This document shows, piece by piece, positions 59,060 to 64,000 of a stretch of 64,000 bases of DNA. The position numbers were made by a program, and so were the translations under genes. Below the pieces are notes generated by a model. It was given only the letters and a program-made list of their open reading frames with translations. It did no database searches and was not told where the DNA came from. How positions within the stretch are numbered: position 1 is the first letter of the stretch; each line of letters opens with the position of its first letter. The DNA is taken from assembly GCF_000002985.6 (NCBI RefSeq), contig NC_003284.9, positions 2,914,001 through 2,978,000 of the forward strand, in the 5' to 3' direction. Source of the DNA: Caenorhabditis elegans (Eukaryota; Nematoda; Chromadorea; Rhabditida; Rhabditidae).

Positions 59060-59420
59060 TCGCTAGAAACATTTTGTACACATTTGAGCACTTTTTTTCC
59101 ATATTAAAAAAAAATTTTTACGAAGTATATTTATCAAATTTACAATAAACAAATATTATAGTGATAGAATTCAAAAAAAAAATGCAAAATTCTATATGAT
59201 TTTTGAATGTTAAAAAATCTCATTTTGTCATTTTTTTGTTGATCATTAAAAAAATTCTTCAAATTTTGTGGTCTATTTTTTTTTAAATATTCATATTCAT
59301 GCATCATAGGAATACGAATAATTTTCTAAAAAAGTGGCAAAAACTCAGTAATTGCCACTTTTTTGATTGTTAATAAAAAAAATTCAGATAGTTTTTGAAA
59401 AGTTTTACTATGATATTAGT
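59060..59420. repeat. Family A element
   Basis: AAAAAGTGGCAAAAACTCAG and TAATTGCCACTTTTTTGATT are intact; the left end is replaced by A/T runs. Confidence 0.6.
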
Positions 59421-59572
59421 TCGAATTAACAGAATATGATTGATGCTAAACAATAAATCAATTTGCAAAGAAAAACGTTTTTTCCATATATTATCGCATT
59501 TAAAAATAATTTTCAAGAAGTATTATATATTTATAAAAAATACAGGAATCGGAAATCTGTATAAAATGAACT

Positions 59573-60730
59573 TTATTAATACTTGGTACTTTCAGAAGCT
59601 GTTTTTGAAGACTTCCTGGGCGCCACAAATCGTTTGTACACATTTTCCAGGAACTGCCTCATAAAAATGATACAACTACCTCATTGAATCGTGAACGGGA
59701 AAATAAGTGTCATAATCTTACAAATTCCTCTATCCAGCTCGATCTGCAACTTGAAATAATATCTCTACATTTCGGCATCAGTCTATTGTTTATTCTGGTG
59801 ATAAACCAGGAAAAAGGAAAAATATCTACTTTTCTAGTTCTTTTCAAATTGATCAAAGATCGAAATAAAATCCGTCGGGGCAAAAAGAGAGCAAATAGAA
59901 AATGAGCAAATGGTTTCAATCTAAGTTTTTATCAAATTGAACTACTCTTATTAGTTATATTATTATTTTCTCATAACCTATTTAACCTATTTGCACCATC
60001 TTTAATTGCGGATAAAATATTTTAAAACTGCAGTTGGTGGTTTATCGAAAAAATATTAGTAATTAGTATTAAAAGTGGCATCCTTCATTCAATATAAAAT
60101 ATTGAAGTTTTGCAACTTGCAATATGTTGTAGTAGGTAGGAGTCCTAAGCAAATAAAACATTGCCTATCCTCAAAATTCGTCGTTTTTTGTTCTATCCCT
60201 CTCGCGAGCCAAATGAGAAAAAATCGACTTTCTCTATCAATTTCCTTTTTCCGAACAACTTCTTCCAGTTTTTTTTTTCACACTTTTTTTTTTAATTTTT
60301 GGAGGTTTTTTGGCAATTTGAGCAAAATTTCATTGTGTGGGAAAATCGATTTTTTTTGTGAAGTTTCTTATATTTTTAACTTACCAAGGCCGTTTTATGA
60401 AGTTTTTCTAATGTATCAAATAATGTGTCAAATTTGTTTAGATTTCATAAAACGCGGCAAAATGAAAACTAGACAAAAATAAATAATTTAGACTTTGTCG
60501 AAAAAGACAACAAACGCGTACTCTTGTGGCAGGGCATTTTCAATAATCCTGATGGACTTGCGCTGGTTGTTCTTTATTCTTGTACATTTGACGTAATAAT
60601 AAAATTTGGCATATTGAATGAAAAAAAATTATATCTAAGTTTAGCGTGTCACAATTTATTTTTTCAATTACTGAAGTTAATTAGGTTTAGATTGGATTTT
60701 TCCTTTTTGTTTTCGAAATCTTTTTAGCAT
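59573..60730. other. Region of coding-like patches, unresolved
   Basis: Short plus frames with coding-like codons occur at about 59620-59690 (AVFEDFLGATNRLYTFSRN), 59735-59905 (hydrophobic run then KIRRGKKRANRK, TGA) and 60530-60600 (NPDGLALVVLYSCTFDVIIK). They do not join into one frame with good splice sites, and the minus strand is also open. Could be a decayed membrane-protein gene. No family is claimed. Confidence 0.2.
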
Positions 60731-60929
60731 TTTTTATTTTATTTTTTTATTTTATATTTTTATTTTTATATTTTTATATTTTTATATTATTATAGTACCC
60801 GAAACCTGAAAAATGTTACCCATTTGAATAAAACTTTCCTAATTTTTTTTCACAATTTTTAGCTTACTATTAGAAAAGAAGGTTTTCTAAGCCTAAAGAT
60901 ACAACCGCACTTCACGATTTGATTTAATT

Positions 60930-61310
60930 TTCGGCTAGCGCCAATGAGATATTGTTAAAAATCACTCATTTTGTGCCAATATGACCGAACATCAAAATTT
61001 TCAAAAACCTTTTGGAACATTTTTTATTGACTGTCAAAAAGTGGCAATTACAGATTTTTTGCCACTTTTTGGAAAAAAAATTATGTCATTGTTCGAAGCC
61101 CTACAGTGTTTAAATATTATTGATTTAAACACAAACTTCATCAGGCAATTTTTTTTGATCGACGAAAAAAAGTGGCAAAAACTGAGATTTTTCAAATTTT
61201 CAAAAAAAAAAAAACATAAAATTTTTTGAATTTTTTGAATTTTTAAACTTTGATATTTGGTCTCTGTAGTGCCATTGGAATGTTTTAAATCTATTTGCCC
61301 ACTCCACTTT
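60930..61310. repeat. Family A element, well preserved
   Basis: GCTAGCGCCAATGAGATATT, GTCAAAAAGTGGCAATTACA, TTTTTGCCACTTTTTGG, TGATCGACGAAAAAAAGTGG and TTGCCCACTCCACTTTTAAG follow the full family order, making it a good reference copy. Confidence 0.65.
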
Positions 61311-61514
61311 TAAGTGAAAATCAAAAAATAATTTTTTTGGAAATAACTAATATTATAATGTATATAACTTTTTAATTTAAGCGTCGTATTGAAACATATA
61401 TCGTTAAGTTTGAAAAATCAGCATTTTCAGGGTAATGTTGAGCTTCAAGTGCAAATTCAAAAACTTTTTCATCTGCTCAATACACGAGAGCATTGTACTC
61501 TCCGGTGTACTCAC

Positions 61515-61716
61515 TTGCAAAACTTTTCCGGGTCCACAAAACTCTAATATCCTTTTCCACTTTATCTTGCCAATAAATCATTGTCACATACATAAATTGG
61601 AAGAGGAAAACGAAAACTTCGGTGCAAAACAGCTTTCTCTGCCTGCTGACTTTTTTGTGTAAGACGATTGGTGTCTCAGCGCCGACTGAAGAAGCAGGTG
61701 CTGCTAAATCCTCCAT
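61515..61716 (-). CDS. Candidate first exon of a membrane protein gene
   Basis: On the minus strand a CAAATTTCAG acceptor (exon edge 61730) precedes ATG at 61716; the frame runs 67 codons to a GTGAGT donor at 61515. The peptide begins MEDLAAPASSVGAE, has a basic stretch KKVSRQRK, then a hydrophobic segment FVFLFQFMYVTMIYW that could be a transmembrane helix, then charged residues. Layout resembles the N-terminus of a multi-pass transporter, but no family is recognised and no convincing second exon was found. The unspliced frame continues to a stop at 61477. Confidence 0.32.
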
Positions 61717-62440
61717 CTGCCCTCCCACAACTGAAATTTGCTCTTTCTGACGATTTTCGAATCTATAAGTTAACTCGGCTTTTAGTTCATATTTTCTTTT
61801 TTCTTTTTTCTTTTTTTCCTTGTTTATTTTGACTTACACGTTGTGTGCAGCGTATTCATAATATCCTTTACAAAACATTGTTGGCAGATTTTTCTCACTT
61901 TCTTATTCCCCTTTTTTCCCAGCAGCTTTTGTGCACTCGCATTCTCTCCTCTTTCCGCTTTCTTTTGCATTTTCTTTCTGCATACTGCTACTTGCACTCT
62001 AAGTTTCCGCATACTTGAATAAAATTTCTAAAAGGAATCAGAGAAAGTTGAGCTTCAACTCTTTGAACCGTGAAGCTGCAAATATTTTTTCAAAATATTT
62101 TCGCTGGCTCCAAGCAAAATTTTTAAAAGAGCAAAAGAGCAAATTCTGAAAAGAGAAGAAAACAAAAAAAAACGAAAAACGTCGCCACTTCATTTTCATG
62201 CGTGGTTTCAAATCTCATAAAATCCTTCTTTTCAGCTGCACAAACCGATTAATTGCAGTCAACGATGCCCTCGTCCACGCGTGTATGGGTTTCAATGTCC
62301 TCGTCCCGCATTCTCATTTTCGTTTCTATCCTCTTTTTTCCAATTTTTTTTTCGGTCAAAGCTACTCCGTCTCTTCCTTCTTTAAACCTCATTTTCTTAG
62401 CTCCCGTATTGCGATAAAATTGTTAATATTTTTTACTATT

Positions 62441-62449
62441 TTTTTCCAG
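62441..62449 (+). promoter_or_regulatory. Trans-splice-type acceptor before the last gene
   Basis: TTTTTCCAG lies 23 bases before the ATG at 62473 and 9 bases before the uORF ATG at 62459, with no upstream exon in view. Confidence 0.5.
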
Positions 62450-62458
62450 AATCTCCAA

Positions 62459-62476
62459 ATGAGTGATTATCAATGA
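62459..62476 (+). promoter_or_regulatory. Five-codon uORF overlapping the main start
   Basis: ATGAGTGATTATCAATGA encodes MSDYQ and a stop. Its last bases overlap the main ATG as ATGA (main start 62473, uORF stop 62474-62476). Such an arrangement can throttle initiation or allow termination-reinitiation. Confidence 0.45.
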
Positions 62477-63932
62477 ATAACACAACGGGCAGACTTAGGC
62501 GCAATAAGGCCACAACTTTTGAATCTCCAAGCATTCCAAAAGGTGAGGTTAAACTGAATTTGTGATAATAATTGAATTTCAACCCAACAAAATGTGCATA
62601 AAAGAGTTTCCTTTTTATTATCCAACTCGGAAAAATTGAGAAGACATTTTTTGTCACATTCCTAACTTTCCGTAATTCTTGTTCTTTGAATATACATTTC
62701 CTGAATGAATTTCCTGTAAAAAATGAAGTTTTCATCATTAGCGGCAGAGTAGCGTCAGTAGGAATTTTGTCAAAATTGACTTATTCACAGGTACTACCTT
62801 ATTCAAAATTCACAGGCCCACTAATACAAAACAACTTAATATTTTAATAAAACACTCCAAAAAAATTGTGAATTTTCAAACTTCCGGCATTATTTTATTT
62901 GTTAATTGCCACGAATAATCAAAGCTAAATTAAAATATCAACATTTCAAAATTTCTTTAAATCAACTTCGTAATTCTCTTTTTTTTTTTGAAAAAAAATT
63001 TTTTTCTAATCATTTTTTGTTAAGAAAATTTTTTTTTTATTTTTTTAAATTTTTTTAAAATTGAATTTTTGTCAATCATACATGACATATATACCTGAAC
63101 ATACACTGCGAGAAAAAGCGCACAACTCTCTTCCTCAACTTCAGGATCATATATTCCATTTCAGCATTCTTCGATCTCCAACACCATTTTATATTCAGCA
63201 AGAGAAAGGCTCCGGTGGACGGCATTGAAGCTATTCAACGAGATGGGGCATCTATAAGGTTTGTTTGATAATCTGAAAAGGCATTTTTCTTCCAGAGAAA
63301 AACATCTTTCACTTTTTGCAGTGAACACGCTGTTGTAAAGTATGCAAACGATGAAAGACCGGATGAGAAAGAAAAACAAGATCTCGAGAATATGTTCAAA
63401 ACAGTTTTAAGGATAGGAGTTCGTAAGTATCAATTAGAAAAATTGCTCCTCAGGTGCTAAAATGGCCAAATGTCATAGTTAAACGTTACAAAAAAATTTT
63501 TTGAAAAACTTTTTATTGGCAGTCAAAAAGTGACAACAACTGAGTTTTTGCCGATTTTTTTTCAAATAATTTCATGCTCGAAGCCTTACAATGTTAAAAT
63601 ATTAATATTTTAAACTTTAATTTAATTCTTTTTTTAAAATTTAATCCTTATTAAAAAATATTCTTCCGAAACAGTAGCAAGAACTGAGATTTTTCCAATT
63701 TACAAAAAATCATAAAAAGTTAGACAATTTTTTTAAATTATGTTCACTATGATATTTAGTAATCGGGTTGCCAAGAACATACCTTCAACAATTCCAGAAA
63801 ATTCCGATATCGTGTACACACATCTACTACAATTATCACAATGCTATGAGGCCATGGCTAGGAACAACAAACTTATCGTTTTCACAAATGACATATCAGT
63901 ACGGAAAGCATTCAACGGTTTAATTTATAATT
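62473..63932 (+). CDS. Unrecognised protein, first four exons (3' end outside window)
   Basis: Exons 62473-62542, 63165-63258, 63322-63422 and 63798-63932 join in one frame (400 bases, 133 codons plus one base) and the last ends at a GTGAGT donor, so the gene continues. The N-terminus MNNTTGRLRRNKATTFESPS is basic and lacks a signal peptide; then comes FFDLQHHFIFSKRKAP, an acidic-basic helix-like stretch (DERPDEKEKQDLENMFKTV) and a more hydrophobic part (HLLQLSQCYEAMARNNKLIV). No catalytic motif is visible. Probably intracellular. Intron 3 contains a family A repeat. Exon choice is supported by good splice sites and open frame; function unknown. Confidence 0.7.
62745..62890. repeat. Partial family A end in intron 1 of the last gene
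   Basis: GCAGAGTAGCGTCAGTAGGA and AATAAAACACTCCAAAAAAA match the left end of the family A subtype at 16.7 kb. The rest is missing. Confidence 0.4.
63450..63780. repeat. Family A element in intron 3 of the last gene
   Basis: TTGGCAGTCAAAAAGTGACA, ACTGAGTTTTTGCCGATTTT, AGAACTGAGATTTTTCCAAT and CACTATGATATTTAGTAATC appear in family order. The right end merges into the intron just before the exon 4 acceptor. Confidence 0.6.
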
Positions 63933-64000
63933 GTGAGTGATTGGAAACAAAAAAGTTCCAGCAAAATAACTGATTTAGGCATGCGCACAGGCTTAGTTGC

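Noticed and set aside
60075-60482. 135-codon Phe/Ser-rich plus ORF
   Set aside because: It spans T-rich DNA with several TTTTTTTT runs. The composition explains its length; no motif, no conserved start context.
1-64000. tRNA, rRNA, snRNA, CRISPR
   Set aside because: I looked for GGTTCGA-type B boxes with matching acceptor stems and for regular spacer arrays. None was found; the few GTTCGAA words lie in coding exons or lack a stem.
1-64000. Operon organisation
   Set aside because: Adjacent same-strand genes are kilobases apart and strands alternate. Nothing resembles the roughly 100 bp spacing and SL2 signals of worm operons.

Overview
This is nematode genomic DNA, almost certainly Caenorhabditis elegans (or a very close relative). 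It is AT-rich. Introns are often 45-60 bp and end in TTTTCAG-type acceptors, with such acceptors just upstream of several start codons (SL trans-splicing style). Introns and spacers carry many small inverted-repeat elements. The order myosin tail / 3-O-sulfotransferase / fatty acyl-CoA reductase / phosphofructokinase / GABA-B receptor matches my recollection of C. elegans chromosome X (nmy-1, hst-3.1, fard-1, pfk-1.1, gbb-1). Symbols rest on protein family recognition plus that recollection; no database search was run.

Layout. 27-3545 (+): 3' half of non-muscle myosin II heavy chain nmy-1. 4805-9981 (-): complete hst-3.1 in four exons with a 4.2 kb intron, tail to tail with nmy-1. 10-19.3 kb: gene-poor, repeat-laden spacer with a few exon-like patches. 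19374-23035 (+): fard-1, ten exons. 26890-31215 (+): pfk-1.1, seven exons. 31875-32541 (-) and 32984-34950 (+): two secreted low-complexity proteins (Gly/Gln-rich and Ser/Thr-rich) transcribed divergently from a 442 bp gap. 35-43.9 kb: repeats and spacer. 43953-53708 (+): gbb-1, 21 exons, two of them in-frame cassette-like exons in the second intracellular loop. 53.7-62.4 kb: repeats, simple sequence and weak coding candidates, including a possible 43-residue secreted peptide on the minus strand. 62473-63932 (+): first four exons of an unrecognised gene that leaves the window.

The genes are not an operon: strands alternate and spacers are kilobases long. Functions are separate: actomyosin contractility, heparan sulfate modification, fatty alcohol/ether lipid synthesis, glycolysis, inhibitory neurotransmission. 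I joined the exons by hand. For every complete gene the joined lengths are divisible by three and the reading frame stays open (291, 536, 814, 207, 411 and 910 residues).

The second layer is mobile-element debris: at least seven recurring non-coding inverted-repeat families, some nested in each other, plus a perfect 46 bp palindrome. No tRNA, rRNA or CRISPR array was found. The most useful new leads are the two cassette exons of gbb-1, the intron-retention C-terminus of pfk-1.1, the overlapping uORF of the last gene, and the small unassigned coding candidates (6.7 kb, 7.7 kb, 58 kb, 61.6 kb).
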